Assembly (NCBI RefSeq): GCF_000315425.1
Contig: NZ_JH992922.1
Span: 731,560 to 795,559, forward strand
Length of the DNA stretch: 64,000 nt
DNA from: Massilia timonae CCUG 45783
Lineage (GTDB): Bacteria > Pseudomonadota > Gammaproteobacteria > Burkholderiales > Burkholderiaceae_D
Reading direction: 5' to 3'
In this document: one piece after another, positions 1-9,505 of the stretch
Layout: each line of letters starts with the position of its first letter
Numbering within the stretch: the first letter of the stretch is position 1
Notes under the pieces: generated by a model
What the model was told of the DNA's origin: nothing
The model's input: only the letters and a program-made list of their open reading frames with translations
The model's database searches: none
Made by a program: the position numbers and the translations under genes

Positions 1-32
1 GCCAGGCGGGTCATCTTGAGGGTGCGTCGCAT
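1..32 (-). CDS. Start of the next Tad-operon gene (partial, probably tadD)
   Basis: Only the first 10-11 codons (Met-Arg-Arg-Thr-Leu-Lys-Met-Thr-Arg-Leu) are inside the window. An ATG sits at 32-30 on the minus strand with a perfect AAGGAG at 46-41, eight bases upstream, just before the end of tadC. In Tad operons tadC is usually followed by tadD, a TPR lipoprotein, so that is the likely identity. This is an inference from gene order; no diagnostic residue is visible. Confidence 0.5.
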   Translation of the reverse strand, partial: MRRTLKMTRL

Positions 33-46
33 GGGAGTCGCTCCTT

Positions 47-982
47 TCAGCGCGCGAAGGGCAAGGAGCCCAGGGTGCGCGAGATCTGGATCGCCGCCGG
101 TCCGAGCAGGACCATCAGCAGCGTCGGGAAAATGCAGAAGATCAGCGGGAACAGCAGCTTGAGGCCGATCTTGGCGGCGGTTTCCTCGGCCACCATGCGC
201 CGCTTGTGGCGCAGGTTCTCGGCATGCACGCGCAGCGAGTCGCCGACGCTGGTGCCGAAGCGCTCGGACTGGATCAGCATCGCGACCAGGGTGTCGACGT
301 CGTCCACGCCCGAGCGCAGCGCGAAGTTGCGCAGCGCCTTTTCCTTGCTGAAGCCGGCGCGCATCTCCATCAGCACCAGTTGCAGCTCCTGCGACAGCAC
401 CATGCTCTTGATGTGGATTTCGGCCGCCACCTTGACCAGCGCCCGCTCCAGGCTCAGGCCGGCCTCGACGCAGACCGTCAGGAGGTCGAGCGCGTCGGGG
501 ATGGTCTCGAAGATCTCGCGCCGGCGCCGCCGCACCAGGCGCTCGAGCACCGCGTTCGGCGCGTAGTAGCCGAAGGCGGCGCCCAGCAGCAGGATGCCCA
601 GCACCTTGCCGCCGTTCAGGGACGAGCCATACAGCACCAGGAACGGCGCGCACAGTGCAGGCACCAGCAGCGCCAGCGCGGTCTTGGACGCGAAGTACAG
701 GGTCGGCGCCGACGGGTGGCGCCAGCCGGCGTTCATGAAGCGGGTGCGCAAGGTCGATTTTTCCCAGCCTTCCTCGGGGATCGACAGCCTGGTGAGGGGA
801 CGGGCGACGCTGGCGACGCGCTCGATCCAGCGCACGCCTGCTTCCTGTCCGGCGCGCGGGCCGAGGAAGCGGAGCAGGCGCTCGCGCAGGGCCAGCGGCG
901 CGAACAGCACCAGCGCGACCCAGGCCAGCAGGCAGACGACGGCGAAGACGATCAGCAGGAATATCAGCTGGGAAGAAGTCAT
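47..982 (-). CDS. tadC: Tad pilus inner-membrane platform protein TadC
   Basis: A 311-residue polytopic membrane protein of the type II secretion F (GspF/T2SSF) family. With TadB it forms the inner-membrane platform on which the ATPase TadA drives assembly of Flp pili. An N-terminal membrane segment (about residues 5-30) is followed by further hydrophobic segments near residues 95-135 and a long C-terminal one (about 275-300). The T2SSF core lies around residues 155-285, including an [10 protein letters not shown] stretch typical of the family. It lies 7 bp after tadB and is followed immediately by the ribosome site of the next gene, so it is part of one operon. The length is normal for TadC. 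Assignment as TadC rather than TadB rests on order and on the compact length. Confidence 0.9.
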   Translation of the reverse strand: MTSSQLIFLLIVFAVVCLLAWVALVLFAPLALRERLLRFLGPRAGQEAGVRWIERVASVARPLTRLSIPEEGWEKSTLRTRFMNAGWRHPSAPTLYFASKTALALLVPALCAPFLVLYGSSLNGGKVLGILLLGAAFGYYAPNAVLERLVRRRRREIFETIPDALDLLTVCVEAGLSLERALVKVAAEIHIKSMVLSQELQLVLMEMRAGFSKEKALRNFALRSGVDDVDTLVAMLIQSERFGTSVGDSLRVHAENLRHKRRMVAEETAAKIGLKLLFPLIFCIFPTLLMVLLGPAAIQISRTLGSLPFAR

Positions 983-989
983 GGAGGCC

Positions 990-1982
990 TCACACGCGGA
1001 TGCGGATGGTCTTGCGCAGCCACAGCACGCCGAACACGATCATGCCCAGGCCGTACCACAGCAGGCGCACCCCGGACGGATCGGTCCACAGCATGCGCAC
1101 GTAGGCCGGGCTGCTGACCAGCATCACGCCCATCACGCCGAACGGCAGCAGGCCCAGGATCCAGGCCGACATGCGGCCCTCGGCCGACAGCACGCGCACG
1201 TGCGCCACCAGCTTCAGGCGGGCGCGGATAATCTGGCTGATGTTGCCGAGGATTTCAGCCAGGTTGCCGCCCGACTCGCGCTGGATCAGCACCGCGATGA
1301 TCAGATAGCGCAGGTCGGTCAGCGGGATCCGTTCGGCCAGGCCGTGCAGGGCCTCGTTCATCGGCACGCCGTAGTTGATTTCCTCGCGCGTGATGCGGAA
1401 CTCGCCGGCCAGCGGCTCGGGCAGCTCGTTGCCGACGATTTGCAGCACGTTGGTGAACGAGTGGCCGGCGCGCAGCGCGCGCGCGATGAAGTCGGCCGCT
1501 TCGGGCAGTTGGTGCTCGATGCGCACCAGGCGCCGCATGCGCATGCGGTGCAGGAGCCACCAGTGCAGGAGCAGGCCGCCGACGCAGGCCAGCAGACGCG
1601 CCGGCAGCGGCACCTCGACCGCGCTGACGGCGCTCGACGTGAGCACCAGCGCCGCCGCCAGGCAGCCGAGCGAGCCGGCGAGGAACTGGCCGACCGACCA
1701 GGTGGCGCCGGCCTGCACCAGCAGCGCATCGACGCGCTGCGCCAGCGTCGAGCGATGCAGCAGGCGGTCCAGCGCCTCGATGCGGCTGTAGCGGCGCTGC
1801 TTGAGGATCGAGATCCGTTCGCCGCTGCGGCCTTGCAGGCCGCCGGACATGATCTGCAGGCGGCGCGCGATGCGGCGCGCCGCCGCGCCATGGGTGCTCA
1901 TCCACCACAGATAGAAGCCCTCGACCGCCAGGATCACGGCCGCGAACACCAGCACCACGAAGCCATAGAACAAGCCGTCCAT
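990..1982 (-). CDS. tadB: Tad pilus inner-membrane platform protein TadB
   Basis: A 330-residue T2SSF-family membrane protein, partner of TadC in the Tad/Flp pilus platform. An N-terminal membrane helix (about residues 5-28) precedes a basic cytoplasmic stretch, two helices around residues 95-140, the T2SSF domain (about 160-290, with [10 protein letters not shown] and [11 protein letters not shown] motifs) and C-terminal helices. ATG at 1982 is preceded by a GGGAG ribosome site. It sits 23 bp after tadA and 7 bp before tadC, as in most tad loci. No oddity is visible. Confidence 0.9.
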   Translation of the reverse strand: MDGLFYGFVVLVFAAVILAVEGFYLWWMSTHGAAARRIARRLQIMSGGLQGRSGERISILKQRRYSRIEALDRLLHRSTLAQRVDALLVQAGATWSVGQFLAGSLGCLAAALVLTSSAVSAVEVPLPARLLACVGGLLLHWWLLHRMRMRRLVRIEHQLPEAADFIARALRAGHSFTNVLQIVGNELPEPLAGEFRITREEINYGVPMNEALHGLAERIPLTDLRYLIIAVLIQRESGGNLAEILGNISQIIRARLKLVAHVRVLSAEGRMSAWILGLLPFGVMGVMLVSSPAYVRMLWTDPSGVRLLWYGLGMIVFGVLWLRKTIRIRV

Positions 1983-2005
1983 ATGCGCGCTCCCGGTCGC
2001 TCGAT

Positions 2006-3358
2006 TCAGTCAAACCGGCGGTCGGGGTCGAACGAATCGTCCGGCACCGGGACCCCGAACAGCTTGAGGCGGTCGGCGAAGCGCGGGCGCACGCCGGTGG
2101 CGCTGAAGTGGCCCAGCACTTTCCCGTCGACGTCGACCCCGCGCTGCTCGAAGCGGAAGATCTCCTGCATCGAGATGATCTCGCCCTCCATGCCGGTGAT
2201 CTCCTGCAGGCTGACCAGCTTGCGCGTGCCGTCGGTCAGGCGCGAGACCTGCACCACCACCGTCACCGCCGACACGATCTGCTGGCGGATCGCGCGCGGC
2301 GTCAGGTTCACCGCCGCCATGCTGACCATGTTCTCCAGCCGCGACAGCGCGTCGCGCGGCGTGTTCGAGTGGATAGTGGCCAGCGACCCTTCGTGGCCGG
2401 TGTTCATCGCCTGCAGCATGTCGAGCGCTTCCGGGCCGCGCACCTCGCCCAGGATGATGCGGTCGGGCCGCATGCGCAGCGCGTTGCGCACCAGCGCGCG
2501 CTGCGGCACCTCGCCCTTGCCCTCGATGTTGGCGGGTCGCGTCTCCAGGCGCACCACGTGCGGCTGGCGCAGCTGCAGCTCGGCCGCGTCCTCGATCGTC
2601 ACCACCCGTTCGGTGGCCGGGATGAAGCCCGAGATCAGGTTGAGCAAGGTGGTCTTGCCGCTGCCGGTGCCGCCCGAGATCAGGATGTTGACCTTGGCCG
2701 TGCCCAGCCCTTCCAGCACCCGGATCATGGGCGTGGTCATGCTTTTATAGTCGAGCAGGTTCTGCACCGTCAGCGGGCTGCCGCCGAAGCGGCGGATCGA
2801 CAGGATCGGCCCGTCCACCGCCAGCGGCGGGATGATCGCGTTCACCCGCGAGCCGTCCGGCAGCCTGGCGTCGACCATCGGGCTCGACTCGTCCACCCTG
2901 CGGCCCACGCGCGAGACGATCTTTTCGATGATCTTCATCAGGTGGGCGTTGTCGTGGAAGGTGATCTCGGTCAGCTCCAGCCGGCCGTGGCGCTCGACGT
3001 AGACCTTGTTGGCGGTATTGACCAGGATGTCCGAGATCGAGGGGTCGGACAGCAGCGGCTCGAGCGGGCCGAAGCCCAGCATCTCGTGCTGGATGTCGAG
3101 CACCAGGTGATGCCGCTCGTGCTGGTTGAGGACGATGCGCTCGTCCTCGATGATGCGCTGGACCAGCAGCGCCAGCTCGTGCTTGAACTGCTCGGCGGTC
3201 AGGCGCTTGAGCCGCTCCAGGTCGATCCGGTCGAGGATCATCTGGTGCATCAGCTTCTTGAGCTCCTGGTAGGCCTGGTTCGGCGCGTCCTGCAGCTCGG
3301 CGCCGCCGCTGGGGATGCGCTCCTGGCCGGACAAGGCAAGTCGTTCGCGAAGGGACAT
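2006..3358 (-). CDS. tadA: Tad pilus assembly ATPase TadA/CpaF
   Basis: A 450-residue secretion ATPase of the VirB11/CpaF family that powers Flp pilus polymerisation at the inner membrane. Visible motifs are a Walker A ([14 protein letters not shown]), an Asp box ([12 protein letters not shown]), a Walker B region ([17 protein letters not shown]) and a His box ([12 protein letters not shown]). The N-terminal roughly 100 residues form the usual helical domain ending in [14 protein letters not shown] place the start at the ATG of [16 protein letters not shown] five codons upstream (3373) is also open but has a poorer ribosome site. Flanked by tadZ (19 bp upstream) and tadB. The family identity is certain. 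Confidence 0.93.
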   Translation of the reverse strand: MSLRERLALSGQERIPSGGAELQDAPNQAYQELKKLMHQMILDRIDLERLKRLTAEQFKHELALLVQRIIEDERIVLNQHERHHLVLDIQHEMLGFGPLEPLLSDPSISDILVNTANKVYVERHGRLELTEITFHDNAHLMKIIEKIVSRVGRRVDESSPMVDARLPDGSRVNAIIPPLAVDGPILSIRRFGGSPLTVQNLLDYKSMTTPMIRVLEGLGTAKVNILISGGTGSGKTTLLNLISGFIPATERVVTIEDAAELQLRQPHVVRLETRPANIEGKGEVPQRALVRNALRMRPDRIILGEVRGPEALDMLQAMNTGHEGSLATIHSNTPRDALSRLENMVSMAAVNLTPRAIRQQIVSAVTVVVQVSRLTDGTRKLVSLQEITGMEGEIISMQEIFRFEQRGVDVDGKVLGHFSATGVRPRFADRLKLFGVPVPDDSFDPDRRFD

Positions 3359-3377
3359 GGGCGTCTTTCTCAACTGG

Positions 3378-4553
3378 TCAGTAATCGGCGTCCTGGCGCC
3401 CGAACAGGCGGTCCAGCAGGCCGCGGCTTTCCTGGACCCGGTGCGCGGTCACCAGCTCGACCATCTCGGCCAGGCTGCGCGCGGCGGAGCTCGAGCGCGA
3501 CAGCTGCAGCACCGGCACGCCCTGGTTCACCGAATCGGTTACCGCGACATAGTCGTTGGGGAAGGTGTGCACCACCTCGCAGCCGAGCGCCGCATGCAGG
3601 TCTTGCAGGCGCAGCTTGCCGCCCTTCTCGTAGCGGTTGACGATCAGGCGGATGTTGTCCAGCACGTAGCCCAGCGAGCGGAAGATGTCGAGCAGGCGCC
3701 GCGCGTCGCGGATGTCGGGCAGCGCCAGCTGCAGCACCGGATAGATGGTGTCGGTGACGTCCAGCGCGCGCAGCGACACCGCGTCGATCTGGCGCCCGAC
3801 GTCGAGCAGCACGTAGTCGTAGTTCTGGCGCGCCACGCGCAGGATGGTGTCGATGTGTTCCGGCTTGGCCTCTTTCGCGTGGCCGGGATCGTCGGCCGCG
3901 GCCAGCACGCCGAAGCCCGGCGTGACGTGCACCAGGCACGATTCGAGGAAGGGCCCGTCCACGCGCGCGATCTGGGCGCACACGTCCGACATCGTCATGG
4001 CCGGCTTCTGGTCCGACACGTACAGGGCGGCGTCGCCGAACTGGCCGTGCAGGTCGATGAGCAAGACCTTCTTGCCCGCCAGCGTGGCCAGCGCATAGCC
4101 GAAGTTGGCCGAGATGAAGGTGGCGCCGCTGCCGCCCTTGCAGGCGATGAAGGCCAGCACCTTGCCTTCGCGCAGGCTCGACACGCCGGCGGCGGTGGCG
4201 ATCCGGTCCATCGCCTCGTGGAAGGCGCGGTGCACCAGCGGCAGTTGCAGCAGCTCGCGCACGCCGGCGCGCATCGCCGTGATCAACAGGTCGGGCTGGT
4301 GCTGGTTGGTGAGCAGCATCAGCTGCGATCCCGGATACTGGCGGCCCAGGCGCTCGAGCAGGGCGGCCTCCAGCGGCTCCAGCCCGCTGGCGTCGACGAT
4401 CACCAGTTGCGGGGCGTCGGGTTCGGGGCGGTCGAGCGCTTCGCGCAGGCTGGCGCGGGTGGCGGCCAGGTGCAGGGGCGGCACCCGCGCCGCGCCCTGC
4501 GAGGCCAGCTCCGCGTACAAGTGGCTGTCGCGGCTGATCAGGAGCGCTCTCAT
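3378..4553 (-). CDS. tadZ: Tad pilus localisation protein TadZ/CpaE
   Basis: A 391-residue ParA/MinD-type protein that positions the Tad secretion apparatus in the cell. The first about 120 residues are receiver-like (MRALLISRDSHLY start; LVIVDASGL core). The rest is an atypical P-loop ATPase with the CpaE-style deviant Walker A KGGSGATFISANFG and the switch region VLLIDLHGQFGD. The reading frame stays open upstream to 4868 but overlaps the lipoprotein gene there and is out of character. The ATG at 4553 matches the family start. Placed between the small lipoprotein gene and tadA, as in other cpa operons. Confidence 0.9.
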   Translation of the reverse strand: MRALLISRDSHLYAELASQGAARVPPLHLAATRASLREALDRPEPDAPQLVIVDASGLEPLEAALLERLGRQYPGSQLMLLTNQHQPDLLITAMRAGVRELLQLPLVHRAFHEAMDRIATAAGVSSLREGKVLAFIACKGGSGATFISANFGYALATLAGKKVLLIDLHGQFGDAALYVSDQKPAMTMSDVCAQIARVDGPFLESCLVHVTPGFGVLAAADDPGHAKEAKPEHIDTILRVARQNYDYVLLDVGRQIDAVSLRALDVTDTIYPVLQLALPDIRDARRLLDIFRSLGYVLDNIRLIVNRYEKGGKLRLQDLHAALGCEVVHTFPNDYVAVTDSVNQGVPVLQLSRSSSAARSLAEMVELVTAHRVQESRGLLDRLFGRQDADY

Positions 4554-4593
4554 GGCAGCCCCGGACAGAGGACGTTCGCTGCGCGCGCGTCCA

Positions 4594-4863
4594 TCACTGG
4601 TCCACCATCGCCGCCGGCTGGCCGGTATCCGGCCGGGCGAACGAGCGCTGGTAGTTGTCGATGGCGGCGCGCGCGGCGCGGCCATCGAGGCCCAGGGCGG
4701 GATTGCCGCTGGCGGCGCCGCTCGGGTCGAGCACCTGGGCCGCCAAATTGCTGCGGGTGGCCGCGCCGAAGCGCGCATCCCAGTCCGGCGTGGTCGAGAC
4801 GCATCCCGACGCGCCGCAGGCGAGCAGCGCCAGCGCCGCCCATCGTGTGAATGTGGTTCGCAT
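4594..4863 (-). CDS. Small Tad-locus lipoprotein
   Basis: An 89-residue predicted lipoprotein: a short basic N-terminus, a hydrophobic stretch (WAALALLACG) and a lipobox ending ASGC at about residue 21. The mature part is about 68 residues, Ala/Gly/Pro-rich, with no domain I recognise. A good ribosome site (AGGGG) precedes the ATG at 4863. It lies between the secretin gene (14 bp) and tadZ (40 bp), where many tad loci carry a small outer-membrane lipoprotein such as CpaD or a secretin pilotin. It could serve as pilotin or periplasmic partner for RcpA/CpaC. That role is inferred from position only. Confidence 0.8.
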   Translation of the reverse strand: MRTTFTRWAALALLACGASGCVSTTPDWDARFGAATRSNLAAQVLDPSGAASGNPALGLDGRAARAAIDNYQRSFARPDTGQPAAMVDQ

Positions 4864-4877
4864 TGCATTCCCCTGTG

Positions 4878-6494
4878 TCAGTTCGAAGCCGCCGGCGTCA
4901 GTTCGAAGCTCCCGGATACCGCGCCGGATACCGCGGCCGGCGGCGTGGCCGGCGCCCCGGCAGGCGCCGCGGCGGCGGGCCGATCTCCTTCCAGCCGCCC
5001 GCCCAGCATCAGGCCGGCGCGCGACGGCGCGACATGGCCGTCGGTGGGCAGCACGTGGCTGCCGCCCGGCAGCGGCTTGACCAGGCGCGCCGTGATCACG
5101 AACACCAGCTCGGTGCGGTCCTGCTGGTAGTCGGTGCTGCGAAACAGCGCGCCCAGCACCGGAATCTCGCCCAGGCCCGGCAAGCCTTTCATGTTGGCGA
5201 TCAGGTTGTTGCGCACCAGGCCGCCGATCGCGAAGCTCTGGCCGTCATGCAGCTGCACCGTGGTGCTGGCGCGGCGCGTGGTCACCAGCGGCATGATGGC
5301 GGTGCCGGTGATGCCGGTGGCGGTGATGCCGATCCCTTCGCGCGACAGTTCGGACACCTCCGGCGCCACCTTCAGGTTGATGCGCCCGCCCGACAGCACG
5401 GTCGGGGTGAAGCGCACGCCGACCCCGAATTCCTTTTCTTCCAGCGTGACGCGGTCATCGTCCTGCGACACCGGGATGTAGAACTTGCCGCCGGCCAGGA
5501 ACGAGCCTTCCTGGCCGCTGATGGCCAGCACGTTCGGCTCGGCCAGGATGCGCACCAGGCCATCGAGCTTGTCGGCCTCGATGGCGAAGCGGTTGCCATT
5601 GGTCTTGACTCCCGACAGGCCGCCGCCCAGCAGGCCGCTCAGGAAATCGGTGGCCAGGGTGGTGGTCCAGCTGCCGGAGCCGAAGCTGAAGCGGGTGCCG
5701 GTCTCGAGCCGTTCGAGCAGGGTGCGCGAGATCTCGGCCACCTTGACCTCGAGCTGCACCTGCTGCGGCGCGCTCACCGCCAGCAGGTTGATCACCCGGG
5801 CGCCGGCGCCGCCCGCCGCGCCGGCGCCGCTGGCGCCGTTCCTTCCCACCACGATCACGCCATCGGTATCGTTTTCCTTGTCGGCCGCCGGCAGCTGGCG
5901 CAGCGGACGCCGCACATAGGCGCCGGCCAGCTCCACCGCGCGCTGCACGACGGTGGCGTCGCTGACGGTTCCGGTCAGGATCAGGCTGTCGTTGGCCGCC
6001 ATCACGCGGATGTCCTGCTCGTCCGGCATCGCGGCCTTGAGCGTGGCTTCCAGCCCGCTCGGGTCCATCGCGATCGTGATGTCGATCACGCTGCACAAGC
6101 CGCTGCGACCCTGCACGATCATATTGGTGCTGCCGACGTCGACGGCGGCGATGTACAGGGTGTCCGGGGCGACCAGCATCGCCTGCACCACGGCCGGGTT
6201 GCCGACGCTGCGGCGGGCCACCTTCTCGGGCAGGCGCAGCATGGTCGACTTGCCCATCTGGAGCGCCATCACGGCCGACCGCGCGGCCTCGCCGCGGCAG
6301 CCTTCGGCGACGCGCGCGGGCGCTTCGCTCGCGGTGCGGGCGGGCGCCGGCTTCTTCGGCGCCGGCTTCGGTTCCGCCACTTTTTGCGCGGCGGCGGCGG
6401 TGGCGGGCGCGGCGCTGGCCAGGGCCGGGCCGGCCAGCGCGGCAAGGACGGCGGCAAGGGTGGCGCGCAATGCGATCGAGGGACGTCGTTTCAT
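4878..6494 (-). CDS. rcpA: Tad pilus outer-membrane secretin RcpA/CpaC
   Basis: A 538-residue secretin that forms the outer-membrane channel for the Flp pilus. A signal peptide (about residues 1-27) is followed by an Ala/Pro/Lys-rich linker and a pilus/BON-type N-terminal region (GKSTMLRLPEKVARRSVGNP), which is characteristic of CpaC. The C-terminal secretin domain covers about residues 300-500 and includes VPVLGALFRSTDYQQDRTEL near the end, the usual secretin signature. An Ala/Gly/Pro-rich tail follows. It is preceded by rcpC/cpaB (18 bp) and followed by the small lipoprotein. The length is normal. Confidence 0.92.
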   Translation of the reverse strand: MKRRPSIALRATLAAVLAALAGPALASAAPATAAAAQKVAEPKPAPKKPAPARTASEAPARVAEGCRGEAARSAVMALQMGKSTMLRLPEKVARRSVGNPAVVQAMLVAPDTLYIAAVDVGSTNMIVQGRSGLCSVIDITIAMDPSGLEATLKAAMPDEQDIRVMAANDSLILTGTVSDATVVQRAVELAGAYVRRPLRQLPAADKENDTDGVIVVGRNGASGAGAAGGAGARVINLLAVSAPQQVQLEVKVAEISRTLLERLETGTRFSFGSGSWTTTLATDFLSGLLGGGLSGVKTNGNRFAIEADKLDGLVRILAEPNVLAISGQEGSFLAGGKFYIPVSQDDDRVTLEEKEFGVGVRFTPTVLSGGRINLKVAPEVSELSREGIGITATGITGTAIMPLVTTRRASTTVQLHDGQSFAIGGLVRNNLIANMKGLPGLGEIPVLGALFRSTDYQQDRTELVFVITARLVKPLPGGSHVLPTDGHVAPSRAGLMLGGRLEGDRPAAAAPAGAPATPPAAVSGAVSGSFELTPAASN

Positions 6495-6512
6495 GATCGA
6501 TCCAGTCGGTGG

Positions 6513-7358
6513 TCAGAAGCATTCCTGCGATGCGTGCAGGCCGTTGATGACGCTGATGCAGTCGCGCTTGGGCGGGGCCGGCGCGCGCGCCTGCTGCACG
6601 CGCGGCCGCGGCGGGGCCCGCACCACCGGCGGCGGCGCGGCGGCGACAGCGGGCAGCAGGTTCTCCTTGGTCGCGCCGAAGGTGGCGGCGGCGGCCGGAT
6701 CGACCTGGTTGCGCAGCGCCAGCGACAGGGTGCCCACGCTGCGCGCCAGGTCCAGCTTTTCGGCCTCGCTTGGCGTGACCTCGAGCGTGACGGCATTGAC
6801 CACCTTGGGCTTGGTCTCGTCGCGATTGACTTCCTGCGCCACCGCCAGCACCAGGATCCGCTCCAGCACGATCTTCGAGATGCTCTGCTCGCGCGCCCGG
6901 GTCGCGTTCGGGTCCGGCATGGTCTCGGTGCTGACGATGATGTCGACGTAGTTGCCCGGCAGGGTGAAGCCGGCCACCCCGATCACGTCGTTGACGCGCA
7001 CCGTGATCGCGCGCTTGCCCTCGGTGATCAGGGCCGACAGGCCGCCCAGGGTGCCGGCCGGCGCCAGCTTGGCTTCGCTGATCGGTTCGCCCGCGAGCAG
7101 GCTGCTGCGCAATACCCGTCCGCCCAGCGGCGCGGGATCGGTGAAGGCGCCCTTCGGCACGCTGTCGGCCGGCCAGTCGGCCAGCTTGAACATCTCGGGC
7201 GTCAGGCGCTGGCCGATGTCGACGTCGGCCTTGGCGACGACGATCCGGCCGGCGCTTGCGCCCGGGGCATTGAGCAGCCAGCTCGCCGCCAGCGCCACCG
7301 CCAGCAGGCCCAGCAGCACCGCCAGTGCCATCATGATCACGGCACGCTTGTTCTTCAT
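6513..7358 (-). CDS. rcpC: Tad pilus assembly protein RcpC/CpaB
   Basis: A 281-residue periplasmic/outer-membrane-associated Tad protein that assists the secretin. One N-terminal membrane anchor (about residues 6-26) is followed by a SAF-like domain (IVVAKADVDIGQRLTPEM) and the RcpC beta-rich region (TVRVNDVIGVAGFTLPGNYV). The C-terminus is Pro/Arg-rich and ends in a short Cys-containing tail. The start is MKNKRAVIMM; its ATG overlaps the TGA of the upstream ATPase gene as ATGA, so the two are probably translationally coupled. Confidence 0.9.
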   Translation of the reverse strand: MKNKRAVIMMALAVLLGLLAVALAASWLLNAPGASAGRIVVAKADVDIGQRLTPEMFKLADWPADSVPKGAFTDPAPLGGRVLRSSLLAGEPISEAKLAPAGTLGGLSALITEGKRAITVRVNDVIGVAGFTLPGNYVDIIVSTETMPDPNATRAREQSISKIVLERILVLAVAQEVNRDETKPKVVNAVTLEVTPSEAEKLDLARSVGTLSLALRNQVDPAAAATFGATKENLLPAVAAAPPPVVRAPPRPRVQQARAPAPPKRDCISVINGLHASQECF

Positions 7359-8788
7359 CGCGCATCCCCTTCCTTGTCTTCCCGCTTCATCGCCGCTGGG
7401 TTCGATGCACAAGGCAGCGCGGGCGGCAGGGCGCTGGCTCCGAACAGGCTGCTCCAGGCCTGGACCAGGCCGTCCACGTCGCAGCGCGGCGCGCGGCCGG
7501 CGAAGCCGGCGAAATCGGCGATGCGTCCCAGCAGCTCGTGCGGCCAGGCGGCCAGCAGCGGGCGCCGGGTGCGGCGATGCAGTTCGTCGACCAGGAAATC
7601 GAACGCCGCCTCGTCGACCTCGATGCGGCGCAGCCGCGCCTGGCGCCGCAGCAGCGCGCGGTAACTCGCTTCGGACAGCGGCCCCACGGCAATGCGGTAG
7701 CCGATGCGGCGCAGGCAGGCGTCGTCCAGCACCGATTCCGGCGCCAGGCTGGTGGCCAGCACCAGGCCGACGTCGAACGGCAGCGCGTGGCTCGGGCCGT
7801 GCGGCACCGTCACGTGGTCCTGGCCGGCCTCCAGCGCGCCCAGCCAGCGGTGCAGCAGCTCGCCGGCCGGCATCCGCTGGCGTCCCAGGTCGTCCAGCAC
7901 CAGCAGGCCGTTATTGGCCAGGATGTGGGGCGGTGCGCGCAGCACGCCGCTGGCGGCGTCGACCCGCAGTTCCAGCATGTCGCGCGTGAGCTCGGCGCCG
8001 ACGTGCACCAGCGGCCGCTGGCTCAGGGCCCAGCGCGCGTCGCAACTGCGGCGTTCTTCCAGGCCGCGCATCTGCAGCGGCAACGGATGCAGGGCCGGAT
8101 CGTGCAGCTGGACGATCTCGTGGTTGACCAGCACCGCGTACGGCACCGCGATCGGATCCTGGCGCAGGCGGGCGAACTTGCGCGCCAGGGTGGTCTTGCC
8201 GCTGCCGGACGGGCCATACAGCAGCAGTGGACGGCCGGAATACAGGGCCGCGCCGATCAGTTCGCGCATCGCCGGTTCCAGGCCGTCGCCGTCGAGCACC
8301 GCGTCGAGTTCGGCGCGCGCCACGTGCGGCGCGTCCGGCTGGCGCTGCGACTGCTGCGCCACCACCGAGCGCCAGGCCGCCAGGGTCACCGGCGCCGGTC
8401 CGGCATAACGCGACTCGGCCAGGTGCTCGCCGGCGGCGCGCGCCCCGGCGGCGGTGAGCTGGTAGTGCACATCGAGATCGGTCTCGCCCGAATAGGCGAC
8501 TTCGGCCTGCTGGCTGGCGACCAGGCCCTGCAGCACTTCGCGCACCACGCTGACCGACAGCCGCAGGCGTCCGGTCAGCCTGGACAGCGGCGTCTTGCCG
8601 CCCGCATGCAGGACCTTGAGCACCAATCCCGTCACCAGGCGCGGGTCGAGCCCGGTGTCGCGCACGGTGCGCGGCTGGCGCGGCAGCACGGCGGCCACGT
8701 CGCCATCGCTTGACGACGCGCTGGCCCCGGCCCCGAACGATGCATCGAGCCCGGCGGCGGCCGTGGTGGCCGACAACATTCCCATCAT
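7355..8788 (-). CDS. AAA+ ATPase with N-terminal winged-helix-like region, in the Tad operon
   Basis: About 477 residues. After a low-complexity Ala/Ser/Asp-rich start come a winged-helix-like stretch (about residues 50-125) and a linker. The AAA+ core follows, with Walker A (LLYGPSGSGKTTLARKFARL), Walker B (NGLLVLDDLGRQRM), a sensor-like LVLATSLAPE and an Arg-rich lid region. The start is one of two adjacent ATGs (8788/8785); an AGGAGG lies just upstream and spaces best to the second. It overlaps rcpC by 4 bp, so it is part of the Tad operon, yet it is not a canonical Tad component. Related predicted ATPases occur near pilus and secretion genes, but I know of no defined function. A role in regulating or remodelling the pilus machine is a guess. 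Confidence 0.75.
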   Translation of the reverse strand: MMGMLSATTAAAGLDASFGAGASASSSDGDVAAVLPRQPRTVRDTGLDPRLVTGLVLKVLHAGGKTPLSRLTGRLRLSVSVVREVLQGLVASQQAEVAYSGETDLDVHYQLTAAGARAAGEHLAESRYAGPAPVTLAAWRSVVAQQSQRQPDAPHVARAELDAVLDGDGLEPAMRELIGAALYSGRPLLLYGPSGSGKTTLARKFARLRQDPIAVPYAVLVNHEIVQLHDPALHPLPLQMRGLEERRSCDARWALSQRPLVHVGAELTRDMLELRVDAASGVLRAPPHILANNGLLVLDDLGRQRMPAGELLHRWLGALEAGQDHVTVPHGPSHALPFDVGLVLATSLAPESVLDDACLRRIGYRIAVGPLSEASYRALLRRQARLRRIEVDEAAFDFLVDELHRRTRRPLLAAWPHELLGRIADFAGFAGRAPRCDVDGLVQAWSSLFGASALPPALPCASNPAAMKREDKEGDAR

Positions 8789-8888
8789 GCACCCTCCTGC
8801 CCATGAAGATGTTTCGGAAAACCTTGATTTGATTCTAGCGAGCGGCCTCATCAGGCACTTGATACCTGACAAAGGCCCGACCCGCTGC

Positions 8889-9443
8889 TCATAACAGCGG
8901 CCGGTCGGCGTAGCGACTGACCAGCAGCGCGATGGCGCCGGCGGCGATCGCCACGCCATAGGGAATCGAGCCGGCGCTGGGTTGGCCGCCGGCGCCGCCG
9001 ATCGCGGGCGCCGGCCCGCGCGGCAGGCGCAGCAGCATGGGCTTCAGGATCGCCCACATATTGGCCAGCGCCATGCGCAGGCGGCCCTTGAAGACGATGA
9101 CGGCCAGCGCCATGACGCCGCCCACGCACCAGGCCAGGATGGCGATGCGCAGCGCGTCGCCGGGACCGGCGAAGGCGCCGACCGCGGCCATCATCTTGAC
9201 GTCCCCGGCGGCCATGCCGCGGACCAGGTAAAAAGGCAGGAAGATCGCCAGGCCGGTCGCCGTCCCGCCCAGCCAGGCGAGCAGCCCCGCCAGCGGTTGC
9301 GGCGACAGCAGGTGCAGGACCAGGGCGCATGCCATGCCGGCGGCCAGCAGCCGGTTCGGAATGCGCCGGCTCTCCAAGTCCTTGAGCGCCGCCGCCGTCA
9401 CCATCAGCAGCAGCAGCGTATCGAGGTAAAGTGCGACAGCCAT
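8889..9443 (-). CDS. tadV: Prepilin peptidase TadV/CpaA
   Basis: A 184-residue polytopic aspartic protease of the A24 family that cleaves the Flp prepilin leader. The two catalytic Asp regions are visible: KDLESRRIPN near residue 22 and GMAAGDVKMMAAVG near residue 75. It has several hydrophobic segments and lacks the N-methylase domain of PilD, as expected for TadV. A GGAG ribosome site precedes the ATG at 9443. The gene is separated from flp by a strong terminator hairpin (9458-9498), so it is either expressed by read-through or has its own promoter. The gap to the next gene is 100 bp. Confidence 0.9.
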   Translation of the reverse strand: MAVALYLDTLLLLMVTAAALKDLESRRIPNRLLAAGMACALVLHLLSPQPLAGLLAWLGGTATGLAIFLPFYLVRGMAAGDVKMMAAVGAFAGPGDALRIAILAWCVGGVMALAVIVFKGRLRMALANMWAILKPMLLRLPRGPAPAIGGAGGQPSAGSIPYGVAIAAGAIALLVSRYADRPLL

Positions 9444-9457
9444 GATCGGACTCCACG

Positions 9458-9498
9458 AAAAAAAAAGCCCCCCGGGGCCGAACCGCGTCCCGGGGGGC
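9458..9498 (-). terminator. Rho-independent terminator after flp
   Basis: A perfect 10-bp GC stem (9467-9476 paired with 9489-9498) with a 12-nt loop is followed on the minus strand by nine U residues (9466-9458). It lies between flp and tadV. This would give abundant short flp mRNA and a smaller amount of read-through transcript for the assembly genes. Confidence 0.9.
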
Positions 9499-9505
9499 AG
9501 GCGGA

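Noticed and set aside
3378-4868. A longer version of tadZ reaching back to 4868
   Set aside because: The extra 105 residues are frame-shadow sequence of the small lipoprotein gene; the family start is at 4553.
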